Assembly (NCBI GenBank): GCA_002155105.1
Contig: MUZD01000001.1
Coordinates: 620,001-684,000 of the forward strand
Direction: 5' to 3'
Origin: Sedimentibacter sp. SX930
GTDB taxonomy: Bacteria; Bacillota; Bacilli; Lactobacillales; Aerococcaceae
Length of the DNA stretch: 64,000 nt
The notes beneath the pieces were generated by a model, which ran no database searches, was not told the DNA's origin, and was given only the letters and a program-made list of their open reading frames with translations. The position numbers were made by a program, and so were the translations under genes. This document shows positions 46,191 through 56,409 of the stretch, in pieces. The stretch's first letter is position 1. The number at the start of each line of letters is the position of its first letter.

Positions 46191-46694
46191 ATGACAGCCA
46201 ATCTCGTATTGGGAGAGATTACCGCATTAGGTGATACGATTGTCACGCTGTTGTCATTTCTGATATTGATGGCTCTTATCAAAAAATTCGCATGGAAGCC
46301 TTTGATGAAGATCTTAACGGATCGGGAAGAAATGATACACACAAATATTGATAAAGCGGCAACGGCGCGCGAGAATGCCGAGAAGAAACACGCGGAAGTC
46401 GATGCGCAGCTGATAGAAGTCAGAACAACAGCGAGCGATATTTTAAACAGAGCTCAAGCAGAAGGCAATGAAATACAAAAGAGCATCATCAAAGAAGCAA
46501 AAGAAGATGCACTCCGGATCAAACTAGTGACCCAAAAAGAGCTCGAACTCGAAAGAAAACAAGCTCTTGAAGGATTACGCGCCGAAATCGGAGTCATCTC
46601 ACTGGAAATCGCTGAAAAGATCCTCGGCAAGGAGATCAACCATGCAGATCAACAGACTTTGATCGAAGCGTTCATTGAAGGGCTGGATGATTGA
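46191..46694 (+). CDS. atpF: ATP synthase subunit b
   Basis: The stator stalk. 167 residues: one N-terminal helix (about 12-35, TIVTLLSFLILMALIKKFAW) and a long charged coiled coil (about 45-165) that reaches F1. ATG 46191 is favoured because AGGAGG sits seven bases upstream; another ATG six bases earlier is too close. It overlaps the next gene by eight bases. Confidence 0.94.
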   Translation: MTANLVLGEITALGDTIVTLLSFLILMALIKKFAWKPLMKILTDREEMIHTNIDKAATARENAEKKHAEVDAQLIEVRTTASDILNRAQAEGNEIQKSIIKEAKEDALRIKLVTQKELELERKQALEGLRAEIGVISLEIAEKILGKEINHADQQTLIEAFIEGLDD

Positions 46695-47214
46695 TATGGA
46701 AAAGGACGGTAAAGCAATCGCTACTGTAGAAGCCTATGTGCAAGCCTACTATAACCGCCTGACAAACTCGAAGATTGCGGATAGACTCTATCTCGATCTA
46801 TCGCAGTTAAAGGATGCCTTCAATCACGCAGACGCCGCAGCGGGAGAGAAGCCAAATCTTGATTTGGCAGTGAAGTATCTCGCTCCCGAGACGCTTCAGT
46901 TTCTCGAAGGACTCCAAGATAACCTTGATAACGAAGGTATCTTGGCTTCCGTCAAGGCGTTCAATGCACTGTACGAAAATAAAAAAGAGTTCGTGAATAT
47001 GAAGTTGACTTCTGCTGTTCCTTTAACGGCAGAACAAAAGTCGCGCATCATGGATAAAATGGAAAAAAGAATCGGGGAAGCGACCTTCTTTGTGACTGAA
47101 GTGGTCGATCCCTCGGTGATGGGCGGCGTCCGGTTGGAGTCGGAGAATCATTATTTCGACAATACCATCGCTACAAAGTTGAAAGAAATGAAGAGACATA
47201 TCCTAAAAGATTAA
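46687..47214 (+). CDS. atpH: ATP synthase subunit delta
   Basis: The soluble stator cap linking b to the F1 head. 175 residues: an N-terminal helical bundle (about 10-110) and a C-terminal part with [14 protein letters not shown], the family signature. ATG 46687 has AAGGG five bases upstream within the end of atpF. The overlap suggests coupled translation. Confidence 0.92.
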   Translation: MIDMEKDGKAIATVEAYVQAYYNRLTNSKIADRLYLDLSQLKDAFNHADAAAGEKPNLDLAVKYLAPETLQFLEGLQDNLDNEGILASVKAFNALYENKKEFVNMKLTSAVPLTAEQKSRIMDKMEKRIGEATFFVTEVVDPSVMGGVRLESENHYFDNTIATKLKEMKRHILKD

Positions 47215-47236
47215 TAGGGTTGAAGAGGTGAATAAT

Positions 47237-48748
47237 GTGGCTACTGAAAACGAAGATTTGAGTTCATTGATCAAAAATAGGATCAACACTTTTCAATCTG
47301 TATCAGAGTTTGAAGAAATTGGGAAAGTTACCTACATCGGTGATGGAATCGCACGCGCGAAAGGTTTGGAGAACGTTATGTCTGGTGAATTGTTGGAATT
47401 TTCCAACGGTTCCATCGGTATGGCCCAAAACTTGGAAATGACGGATGTCGGTATCATCATTTTTGGAGCTTATGAAAATATCCATGAGGGCGATATCGTC
47501 AAACGCACAGGCAAAATCATGGAAGTACCGGTCGGAGATGCTTTGATCGGGCGTGTTGTGGATGCGTTAGGCAGCCCAGTGGATGGCTTAGGCAGTATCG
47601 AAACGACCGGCACAAGACCGGTTGAAAATGCAGCGCCGGGCGTTATGGATCGTCAGTCCGTCAGAGAACCTCTTCAGACAGGCCTAAAAGCATTGGATGC
47701 TTTGGTACCTATCGGTCGAGGCCAACGCGAGCTGATCATCGGTGACCGCAAAACCGGGAAAACAAGCATCGCAATCGATGCAATCATCAACCAACGAGGA
47801 AAAGATGTTATCTGCATCTACGTCGCAATCGGACAAAAGGAATCGACAGTCCGTAATATGACGGAAACATTGAAAAAATATCATGCAATGGATTATACGA
47901 TTGTCGTGACCGCCAGTGCTTCTCAATCCGCGCCGATGCTCTATATCGCGCCTTACGCTGCTACAGCTATGGCTGAGGAGTTCATGCACAAAGGCAAACA
48001 CGTACTCATCGTATACGATGATCTTTCTAAGCAGGCAGCTGCTTACCGCGAAATGTCCTTGCTGTTGCGCCGTCCGCCAGGTCGCGAGGCGTATCCAGGG
48101 GATGTCTTCTACTTGCACTCCCGTCTGTTGGAACGCTCGGCAAAATTGAACGATGAGTTGGGCGGCGGTTCAATCACCTCCCTTCCGATCGTAGAGACGC
48201 AAGCTGGGGATATCTCCGCTTATATTCCGACGAACGTCATCTCCATCACGGATGGTCAGATTTTCCTGGAAAGCGATTTGTTCTTCTCGGGAATCCGTCC
48301 GGCTCTATCTGCCGGTTTGTCCGTTTCCCGTGTGGGTGGGTCTGCTCAAATCAAAGCCATGAAAAAAGTATCAGGAACATTGCGTATTGATTTGGCCAGC
48401 TATCGCGAACTGGAAGCATTCACCCAGTTCGGTTCGGATTTGGATGTTTCCACACAGAAACGCCTTAGCCGCGGCCGCAGAACCGTCGAAATACTGAAGC
48501 AGGACTTGCACAAGACCTTGGATGTCGAAAAACAAGTTCTCATTCTCTATGCATTGACGCATGGATATATCGATTCCATTCCGGTACAGGACATCGAACG
48601 ATATGAGTCTGAGCTGTTCAAATTCGTCAAAATGTCCTATCCGAATCTGTTCTCCATCATTTCGGAGACAAAAGACTTGCCGCCTACGGAAGACCTGGAT
48701 GAAGCATTGAGTGCATTTGCGAGCATCTTTATTCCGCATGTCGAGTAG
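47237..48748 (+). CDS. atpA: ATP synthase subunit alpha
   Basis: Non-catalytic nucleotide-binding F1 subunit of 503 residues. The P-loop is GDRKTGKTS (Lys where most relatives have Gln). [19 protein letters not shown] and the C-terminal [17 protein letters not shown] block are typical. GTG 47237 follows GAGG by eight bases; a GTG nine bases earlier lies inside the site. Confidence 0.96.
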   Translation: MATENEDLSSLIKNRINTFQSVSEFEEIGKVTYIGDGIARAKGLENVMSGELLEFSNGSIGMAQNLEMTDVGIIIFGAYENIHEGDIVKRTGKIMEVPVGDALIGRVVDALGSPVDGLGSIETTGTRPVENAAPGVMDRQSVREPLQTGLKALDALVPIGRGQRELIIGDRKTGKTSIAIDAIINQRGKDVICIYVAIGQKESTVRNMTETLKKYHAMDYTIVVTASASQSAPMLYIAPYAATAMAEEFMHKGKHVLIVYDDLSKQAAAYREMSLLLRRPPGREAYPGDVFYLHSRLLERSAKLNDELGGGSITSLPIVETQAGDISAYIPTNVISITDGQIFLESDLFFSGIRPALSAGLSVSRVGGSAQIKAMKKVSGTLRIDLASYRELEAFTQFGSDLDVSTQKRLSRGRRTVEILKQDLHKTLDVEKQVLILYALTHGYIDSIPVQDIERYESELFKFVKMSYPNLFSIISETKDLPPTEDLDEALSAFASIFIPHVE

Positions 48749-48785
48749 ATTGGTCAGCATGAACAGATAATATTGAGGTGATAAT

Positions 48786-49706
48786 ATGGCAGAGTCTTTA
48801 ATAGACATCCGGAAACGCATTTCTTCCACAAAGAAGACAAGTCAAATAACAAGCGCCATGCAAATGGTATCTGCCTCCAAACTGATACGTGCCGAACAAA
48901 AGGTGCGGGGATATCAGCTTTATGCAGCAAAAATACGCGAAATCGTAACACATATAGCCAGCACACAATTATCTTTGATTGAGGAACATGGCCACGTATC
49001 AGCGAGCGACCAGGTTCTGGTCGATTTTCATGATATGTTGATCGAACGTCCGGTCCGTAAAACGGGCTATCTGATCATTTCTTCCGATAAAGGCTTGGCA
49101 GGAGGATACAACAGTTCGATCCTTAAAGCGACAAAAGATATGCTTGCGATCGACCATGCTTCAAACGATGAGTTTGTTGTGCTGTCGGTCGGTGGTGCGG
49201 TCGCTGATGATCTCAGAAAGAGCGGCATCGAAGTTGCGTTCGAAATCAGGGATTTGAACGACCAACCCAGCTTTACGGAAGTCAGTGATATCGTAGTGAA
49301 GGCTATCCAGCTTTATCGTGATGGTGCGTTTGATGAGTTGTATGTTTGCTACAAACATCATGTCAACGCTTTGATCTCCGAGTATAGGGCTGAAAAAATG
49401 CTGCCATTGACGGACTTGGATTCCCATGAAGCGGTCGGTTACGAAGTCGATTATCTTTTTGAACCAAACAAAGAAGAAATTTTGGAAATTTTACTTCCGC
49501 AATATGCGGAAAGTTTGATTTACGGCGCCATTATCGATGCTAAATCATCCGAGCATGCTTCACGCATGACGGCCATGAAGAGTGCCACAGATAATGCGAC
49601 CAATATGATCAACGATATGACGATTCAATACAACCGAGTGAGACAGACTGCAATCACGCAAGAAATCACCGAGATCGTCGGTGGAGCTTCTGCTCTGGAA
49701 GAATAG
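48786..49706 (+). CDS. atpG: ATP synthase subunit gamma
   Basis: The central rotor shaft, 306 residues. The N-terminal coiled-coil helix (MAESLIDIRKRISSTKKTSQITSAMQMVSASKL) and the C-terminal helix (ITQEITEIVGGASAL) form the rotor, with an alpha/beta domain between. GAGGTG lies seven bases before the ATG. Ends 18 bases before atpD. Confidence 0.96.
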   Translation: MAESLIDIRKRISSTKKTSQITSAMQMVSASKLIRAEQKVRGYQLYAAKIREIVTHIASTQLSLIEEHGHVSASDQVLVDFHDMLIERPVRKTGYLIISSDKGLAGGYNSSILKATKDMLAIDHASNDEFVVLSVGGAVADDLRKSGIEVAFEIRDLNDQPSFTEVSDIVVKAIQLYRDGAFDELYVCYKHHVNALISEYRAEKMLPLTDLDSHEAVGYEVDYLFEPNKEEILEILLPQYAESLIYGAIIDAKSSEHASRMTAMKSATDNATNMINDMTIQYNRVRQTAITQEITEIVGGASALEE

Positions 49707-51158
<1,452 letters not shown>

Positions 51159-51159
51159 G

Positions 51160-51585
51160 ATGGCATACCTGCAAGTCAACGTGGTGACGCCGGATGGAAT
51201 CGCCTTTCAGCATCGCGCTAAAGCGGTGACCGCCAAAACAACGGACGGCGGCATTACCATCATGCCAAACCATACCCCTATCATTGTGCCTTTGGCGATT
51301 GCCGACCTGATCGTAACACGCGTGACCGATGAGTTGGCTCAGAACCATATTGCCGTCAACGGTGGCATCATGGAAGTGCGTGACAATATCGTCAACATCA
51401 TTGCGAACAGTGCGGAACGCGAGAAAGATATCGATATCGACCGTGCTGAAGTCGCCAAAGAACGCGCCGAAAAACGGATGGCAGAAGCTCGCGACATCAA
51501 AAATGAAAAAGAATTCCAACGTGCTAAGATTTCGCTATCGAAAGCCATCAACCGTATCGGTGTTTCGAAAAACAGATCTAGGTAA
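51160..51585 (+). CDS. atpC: ATP synthase subunit epsilon
   Basis: Inhibitory rotor subunit of 141 residues: an N-terminal beta sandwich (about 1-85) and a C-terminal helix pair (about 90-140) that can block hydrolysis. AAAGGAGGGG lies six bases upstream. It closes the operon, and a terminator begins right at its stop. Confidence 0.95.
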   Translation: MAYLQVNVVTPDGIAFQHRAKAVTAKTTDGGITIMPNHTPIIVPLAIADLIVTRVTDELAQNHIAVNGGIMEVRDNIVNIIANSAEREKDIDIDRAEVAKERAEKRMAEARDIKNEKEFQRAKISLSKAINRIGVSKNRSR

Positions 51586-51617
51586 AAAAAGAGGCCATCG
51601 CTGGCCTCTTTTTTTTT
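51585..51617 (+). terminator. terminator of the ATP synthase operon
   Basis: AAAAAAGAGGCCA and TGGCCTCTTTTTT around a TCGC loop. Confidence 0.92.
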
Positions 51618-51860
51618 ACAGACAATTATTTCCTAACAATTAATTAGTTAACGAGATAATATGCACAAATTATCTACAGAAATAGCCTACAATTTCATTT
51701 CTATGTGTTGTAACATATTATTATACCTGATTGGTAATATAAATGTAAACGATTTTCTTAGTAAATTCTTAGGAGACGGCCCGACAAAAACGATCTTCCT
51801 GGTTTTTTTTTCACAATATTTATGTTAGTATAGTTTGAGAATATGGGAGGAGTGCGTCGC

Positions 51861-52097
51861 TTGGACATAACGATGTTTAACGGTATAATAGTATTGCTAT
51901 CCCATATGATATTTATTTTCATTTCTTTCTGGTCGATGAAAGCCATCAGATTGGAGAAATGGATAAGGAAGGGGCACATACGCGAAGCACGGGTGCTCTA
52001 TTTCTTTCTGTCGATTGCTTTAGGCTATACAGTAAGTACGTTTCTGCTTGAGTTGGTGACGACTTCGCGGAACATCAGTTACTTACTGTTCTCGTGA
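51861..52097 (+). CDS. DUF1146 (YwzB-like) small membrane protein
   Basis: A 78-residue protein with two membrane helices (about 5-27 and 48-70) and a basic loop. It matches DUF1146 proteins such as Bacillus YwzB, which also stand between the atp operon and murA. TTG 51861 is set by GGAGGAG eight bases upstream; a longer frame from 51843 would overlap that site. Function is unknown. Confidence 0.82.
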   Translation: MDITMFNGIIVLLSHMIFIFISFWSMKAIRLEKWIRKGHIREARVLYFFLSIALGYTVSTFLLELVTTSRNISYLLFS

Positions 52098-52216
52098 TCC
52101 GCTCACGGTTGCACAAGAGATTGTCACTGTACGGGCAGTTCAGAGTTCCAGGTTTACTAAATAGTTGCATACAAACATACAAATGAAATCACAATTGACT
52201 TTCGGAGGGATTTTTA

Positions 52217-53530
52217 ATGGAAAAAATAATTGTTCGCGGCGGTAACCGTCTTGAAGGAACAGTTAAAGTTGAAGGCGCAAAAAACGCAGTTTTGCCGATT
52301 TTGGCTGCTACACTTTTGGCAAGCGAAGGGCAATCTGTATTGACGAACGTTCCGATACTGTCTGATGTTTTCACAATGAATAATGTTCTGAAACATCTGA
52401 ATGTCGGCGTTGAATTTCAAGAAAACAACAACACCATCTTAGCGGATGCATCAAACGACATTAATTTTGAAGCGCCATTTGCTTATGTCAGCAAAATGCG
52501 TGCATCAATCGTCGTAATGGGTCCGCTATTAGCACGTCTGGGCCATGCACGCATCGCTTTGCCTGGCGGCTGTGCCATCGGAACACGGCCTATCGACCTT
52601 CACCTGAAAGGGTTTGAAGCGATGGGTGCCGACATCAAGATCGAAAATGGTTTTGTTGAAGCGAAAGTCGACAGATTAGTCGGCGCACGCATCTACTTGG
52701 ACTTCCCAAGTGTCGGTGCAACCCAGAACATCATGATGGGCGCTACTTTGGCTGAAGGAACCACTATCATCGAAAACGTCGCCCGCGAACCTGAAATTGT
52801 TGACTTGGCGAATTTTTTGAACCGCATGGGCGCGAAAGTGGTCGGAGCCGGAACAGAAACAATCCGTATCGAAGGCGTTTCATCCATGAAAGCAACGGAG
52901 CATTCAATCATTCCGGATCGTATCGAAGCAGGAACGTTCATGATTGCAGCTGCAGTCACGAACGGGAATGTGTTCATTGAAGATGCGATTGCCGAACACA
53001 ATAAACCGCTGATTTCAAAACTGAAGGAAATGCACGTTGCCTTCCAGGAAGAAGAAAATGGCCTGCGTGTCATCGGTCCGCGTACTTTGAAAGCGACTGA
53101 CGTCAAAACAATGCCGCATCCGGGGTTCCCTACCGACATGCAAGCGCAAATGACGATTGCACAATTGGTGTCCCAAGGTACCAGCACAATGACTGAGACA
53201 GTATTCGAAAACCGCTTCATGCATTTGGAAGAGATGCGCCGTATGAACGCTGATTTCAAAGTCGAAGGGCAGACGGTCCTGATTCATGGCAACACTGATC
53301 TGCAAGGTGCAGAAGTAGCCGCATCGGATTTACGTGCGGCAGCTGCTTTGATCATCGCTGGCCTTGTTTCCAAAGGCTATACGCGCGTCACGAATCTATC
53401 GCATTTGGATCGCGGTTATTATGAATTCGATAAAAAGCTGCAGGCATTGGGAGCTGACGTCGAACGTGTAACGGAAGATGAACAGAATGCTTTCAGCGAT
53501 TCAGATGTTGAAGCACTTTTTGCAAAATAA
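52217..53530 (+). CDS. murA: UDP-N-acetylglucosamine 1-carboxyvinyltransferase
   Basis: Transfers enolpyruvate from PEP to UDP-GlcNAc, the first committed peptidoglycan step. 437 residues. The PEP-adduct Cys lies in the loop [17 protein letters not shown] (about residue 117), the site of fosfomycin attack. [13 protein letters not shown] at the N-terminus is a family signature. GGAGGG lies nine bases before the ATG. A second copy is common in Firmicutes; this genomic context corresponds to the MurAA type. Confidence 0.97.
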   Translation: MEKIIVRGGNRLEGTVKVEGAKNAVLPILAATLLASEGQSVLTNVPILSDVFTMNNVLKHLNVGVEFQENNNTILADASNDINFEAPFAYVSKMRASIVVMGPLLARLGHARIALPGGCAIGTRPIDLHLKGFEAMGADIKIENGFVEAKVDRLVGARIYLDFPSVGATQNIMMGATLAEGTTIIENVAREPEIVDLANFLNRMGAKVVGAGTETIRIEGVSSMKATEHSIIPDRIEAGTFMIAAAVTNGNVFIEDAIAEHNKPLISKLKEMHVAFQEEENGLRVIGPRTLKATDVKTMPHPGFPTDMQAQMTIAQLVSQGTSTMTETVFENRFMHLEEMRRMNADFKVEGQTVLIHGNTDLQGAEVAASDLRAAAALIIAGLVSKGYTRVTNLSHLDRGYYEFDKKLQALGADVERVTEDEQNAFSDSDVEALFAK

Positions 53531-53594
53531 GTCGGACAACTGTCGTCCGCAAGATAGCTATCGCTAAATGATGAATGTTTGAGAGGGGAACAAC

Positions 53595-54647
53595 GTGGCC
53601 AGAGATATAGGGATCGATTTAGGTACAGCGAACGTACTGATTCACGTTAAAGGGAAAGGTATCGTCTTGAATGAGCCTTCCGTCGTAGCAGTAGACACAA
53701 AAACCGGAAAAGTTTTAGCAGTTGGGGAAGAAGCCTATATGATGGTCGGGCGTACGCCGGCAAACATCAGAGTGATCCGTCCGTTGAAAGGCGGCGTCAT
53801 CGCAGACTTTGACATCACAGAAGCAATGCTGACCCACTTTATTGATCGTTTGAATGTAAAGGGCTTTTTGACCAAGCCGAATATTTTGATCTGTTGTCCG
53901 ACAAACATCACAACAATCGAACAAAAAGCAATCATCCAAGCCGCAGAAAAGAGCGGCGGCAAAAATGTGTATCTGGAAGAAGAACCGAAAGTTGCGGCTG
54001 TCGGAGCCGGACTTGACATTTTTCAGCCGAACGGAAATATGGTCATCGATATGGGTGGCGGAACGAGTGATATCGCAGTCTTGTCGTTGGGCGGCATCGT
54101 AACGAGCAGTTCAATCAAAACGGCCGGTGATAAACTGGATGCCGACATCATGAACTTCGTAAAAAGAGAACATAAATTATTGATCGGTGAGCGGACAGCC
54201 GAAAAGATCAAAATCACCATCGGAACTGCTTTGGAGCCTGAAAAAGAAGAGAAAATGGAAATCCGCGGCCGAGACATGGTGACGGGCCTTCCGCGCACCA
54301 TCTACATCACTTCCAAAGAAGTATACGAAGCGATGCACGAAACTTTGGTTCTTGTCGTGGAGCAAGCGAAGGAAGTGTTGGAAATGACGCCTCCTGAGTT
54401 GGCTGCGGACATCATCAATACAGGGATCGTATTGACAGGCGGGGGCGCCTTGATCAGCGGAATCGAGAAGCTTTTCTCGAGCGAGTTGAAGGTTCCGGTT
54501 TTCGCTGCGGAAAAACCTTTGGATGCTGTTGCTTTGGGAACGGGTATCCTCTTGAATAACATCGACCAAAAGAATCGTCCGTCCAGCGGGCTTTTCGGAA
54601 TTTTGGCACGATTGATCCAAAAAACCAAAATAAAAAAAGGAAGATAG
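53595..54647 (+). CDS. mbl: MreB-like actin Mbl
   Basis: Bacterial actin that guides lateral wall synthesis on the inner membrane face. 350 residues. The phosphate loop MARDIGIDLGTANVLIHVKGKG, the second loop VIDMGGGTSDIAVLSLGG and the adenosine motif GIVLTGGGALISG are clear. The N-terminus and the place after murA match Mbl rather than MreB. The C-terminus carries a basic extension (QKTKIKKGR). The start is GTG 53595 behind GAGGGG. The gene implies a rod or ovoid cell. Confidence 0.92.
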   Translation: MARDIGIDLGTANVLIHVKGKGIVLNEPSVVAVDTKTGKVLAVGEEAYMMVGRTPANIRVIRPLKGGVIADFDITEAMLTHFIDRLNVKGFLTKPNILICCPTNITTIEQKAIIQAAEKSGGKNVYLEEEPKVAAVGAGLDIFQPNGNMVIDMGGGTSDIAVLSLGGIVTSSSIKTAGDKLDADIMNFVKREHKLLIGERTAEKIKITIGTALEPEKEEKMEIRGRDMVTGLPRTIYITSKEVYEAMHETLVLVVEQAKEVLEMTPPELAADIINTGIVLTGGGALISGIEKLFSSELKVPVFAAEKPLDAVALGTGILLNNIDQKNRPSSGLFGILARLIQKTKIKKGR

Positions 54648-54836
54648 GTGTTTGCTGTGAAATTTGATTTCAAACCTGTACTGTCAACAGTGATGTGGGT
54701 TTTGATTTTCATGTTGATGGCTTTCATTCTCTTCGGAGCCGGTCTGATGGTAGGGTATGGCGTCCTCGGTGACGGCAATCCGATGCTTGTATTCAGCAAG
54801 CAGACTTGGGAACATATCTTCAATTATATCCGTTAA
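54648..54836 (+). CDS. EpuA-like small membrane protein (DNA-directed RNA polymerase subunit beta family, PF11772)
   Basis: A 62-residue protein with one central membrane helix (about 14-40) and a C-terminal soluble end (GDGNPMLVFSKQTWEHIFNYIR). Small proteins of this type follow mbl or murA in many Firmicutes; their annotation as RNA polymerase subunit is doubtful. GTG 54648 starts right after the mbl stop; GTG 54657 with AGGTG in front is an alternative. Function is unknown. Confidence 0.72.
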   Translation: MFAVKFDFKPVLSTVMWVLIFMLMAFILFGAGLMVGYGVLGDGNPMLVFSKQTWEHIFNYIR

Positions 54837-54840
54837 GGAA

Positions 54841-54887
54841 ACAAGAAAGGCAGACAGGAACGCTTGCGTTCCGTCTGCCTTTCTTGT
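54841..54887 (+). terminator. terminator of the murA-mbl region
   Basis: 54841-54855 pairs with 54873-54887, with GGAACGC/GCGTTCC inside: over 20 bp in all. Confidence 0.9.
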
Positions 54888-54937
54888 CGAATTGGAGATG
54901 CGCAGGCGCGCTGGCGGATTGTTTGTTTTTAATTCTT

Positions 54938-55073
54938 CGTCTTTCCTCCGGCGGACGAAGGCTTCTCCGGAGGAAAGACGCAATTTGGCGAGCGAACTCC
55001 TGCGAAGATGTCCTCGCGGGAGTTCGTGTGGATATCAACCGGTCTCCTCCGGCAAGCGGGCGCCTCGCCGGAG
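54938..55073. repeat. cluster D of GC-rich palindromic hairpin repeats (three units)
   Basis: Unit 1 has perfect 14-bp arms 54938-54951 and 54967-54980. Unit 2 has CGAACTCC (54993-55000) and GGAGTTCG (55019-55026). Unit 3 has CTCCGGC (55047-55053) and GCCGGAG (55067-55073). It fills the gap between two terminators of convergent operons and has no gene. Confidence 0.75.
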
Positions 55074-55153
55074 CTGCGAACTCGTATCCTCTGCTATAAT
55101 CAGGGAAAGTGGCCACAACCTATTTGCCAAGCACCACAAAACAACCCCAAAAC

Positions 55154-55202
55154 AAAAAGCGAAGACAATCAGCATCTTTCTGCTGACCGTCTTCGCTTTT
55201 TT
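55154..55202. terminator. terminator of clpP, bidirectional shape
   Basis: AAAAAGCGAAGAC (55154-55166) pairs with GTCTTCGCTTTTT (55189-55201), with CAGCA/TGCTG inside. Confidence 0.9.
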
Positions 55203-55211
55203 CGCACATTT

Positions 55212-55805
55212 TTATTTCAATGATTTTGAGTTGACCATAACTTCGTCGATCAAGCCGTATTCTTTGGCTTGTTGGGCGGTCATGTAGTTATCGCGGTCGG
55301 TATCGCGTTCGATGACTTCCATCGGTTGTCCTGTGCGTTCCGCCAAAATTTTGTTCAGGCGTTCACGGGTTTGTAGGATGTGACGAGCTGCGATTTCGAT
55401 TTCGGTTGCTTGACCTTGCGCGCCGCCAAGCGGTTGGTGAATCATGATTTCAGCATTCGGCAACGCGAAACGTTTGCCTTTTTCGCCGGCAGTCAGCAAG
55501 AAGCTGCCCATCGAAGCTGCCATACCCATTGCGATCGTCTGAACGTCGGCCTTGATGAAGTTCATCGTATCGAAGATTGCCAAGCCGGCAGAAACGCTGC
55601 CGCCTGGAGAGTTGATGTAGATGTAGATATCTTTTTCTGAATCTTGTGCATCCAGGAATAGCAATTGCGCGATGACAGAATTTGCTGTGTTGTCGTCGAT
55701 CGGGCCGCTCAACATGATGATGCGATCCTTCAGAAGACGGGAATAAATATCATACGCACGTTCACCACGGGATGATTGTTCGATTACTGTAGGGATTAAA
55801 TTCAT
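55212..55805 (-). CDS. clpP: ATP-dependent Clp protease proteolytic subunit
   Basis: Serine peptidase barrel that degrades proteins fed by ClpC, ClpE or ClpX. 197 residues. Catalytic Ser in [11 protein letters not shown] (about 98), His in IMIHQPLGG (about 123), and the Asp in DRDNYM (about 172). AGGAGG lies upstream of the ATG. It has its own CtsR-type promoter and terminator. Confidence 0.97.
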   Translation of the reverse strand: MNLIPTVIEQSSRGERAYDIYSRLLKDRIIMLSGPIDDNTANSVIAQLLFLDAQDSEKDIYIYINSPGGSVSAGLAIFDTMNFIKADVQTIAMGMAASMGSFLLTAGEKGKRFALPNAEIMIHQPLGGAQGQATEIEIAARHILQTRERLNKILAERTGQPMEVIERDTDRDNYMTAQQAKEYGLIDEVMVNSKSLK

Positions 55806-55857
55806 ATATGTTTCCTCCTTGTTCGTTTTGAATGAACAGTTTTTCTTTACAAGGTTT

Positions 55858-55886
55858 ATTTTAACTCATTGGTCAGAAAAGGTCAA
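55858..55886 (-). promoter_or_regulatory. promoter of clpP
   Basis: Leftward TTGACC (55881-55886), 17-bp spacer and TAAAAT (55858-55863). About 52 bases from the ATG. Confidence 0.8.
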
Positions 55887-55887
55887 T
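55871..55887. promoter_or_regulatory. CtsR operator of clpP
   Basis: GGTCAGA, AAA, GGTCAAT is the direct heptad repeat bound by the heat-shock repressor CtsR. It overlaps the -35, as in other Firmicutes clpP genes. Confidence 0.85.
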
Positions 55888-56021
55888 TGTAATGTTTGGC
55901 CTGAAGCTTCGCGTTTTCTGATGAAATATACCTTAGTCAATCATATCGTTTCAGTCAGCAAATGTCCAAAAATAGATTTTGAAAATGCCGATCGGATTCA
56001 ATGTGAAACGAGAAGGTAATA

Positions 56022-56060
56022 AAAAAATCTCCTATTCCGCTTGGGAAAGGAGATTTTTTG
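56022..56060. terminator. terminator after the tRNA gene
   Basis: AAAAAATCTCCT pairs with AGGAGATTTTTT, with TTCC/GGGAA inside; it can act leftward for the tRNA. Confidence 0.85.
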
Positions 56061-56112
56061 CATCTTTTTTGCATTCAAAGTCCAAAAACGTTGAAGCGTC
56101 AATAAAATAGTA

Positions 56113-56184
56113 CGTCTCCTGAGGGAATCGAACCCCCATCTCAAGAACCGGAATCTTACGTGATATCCATTACACCAAGGAGAC
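56113..56184 (-). tRNA. tRNA-Arg, anticodon CCG
   Basis: A 72-base cloverleaf. The acceptor stem GTCTCCT (56178-56184) pairs with AGGAGAC (56114-56120). The anticodon arm is TAAGA, loop TTCCGGT, TCTTG, giving anticodon CCG, which reads CGG. The T arm contains GGTTCGATTCC. No CCA is encoded (TAC follows), so it must be added. Confidence 0.93.
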
Positions 56185-56342
56185 AAGCAACATTAAAATT
56201 ATAACCTATAGCGTGAAAGATAGCAAGGGGAAAATTGAATCTCAAACCGCAAGATGGTTTTGGCACTTATTTCACTTTTCGGAACCTCATATTGACTTGT
56301 CAGAACAACAGTTCCACTGCTGCTGAAATTACCCACCCTAAA

Positions 56343-56358
56343 TTGAAAACGATTTCAA
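56343..56358 (+). promoter_or_regulatory. cre site (CcpA) before rpoN
   Basis: TTGAAAACGATTTCAA contains TGAAAACGATTTCA, a full match to the TGNAANCGNWNNCA pattern and a palindrome. It overlaps the -35 box at 56353-56358, so binding would repress. Confidence 0.75.
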
Positions 56359-56381
56359 TAAAGGGCTGTGTGTGATAAAAT
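56353..56381 (+). promoter_or_regulatory. promoter of the rpoN-like gene
   Basis: TTTCAA (56353-56358), 17-bp spacer, TAAAAT (56376-56381). Confidence 0.65.
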
Positions 56382-56409
56382 GATTCTGAAAAGGTGAGGA
56401 GGGGTTAGT

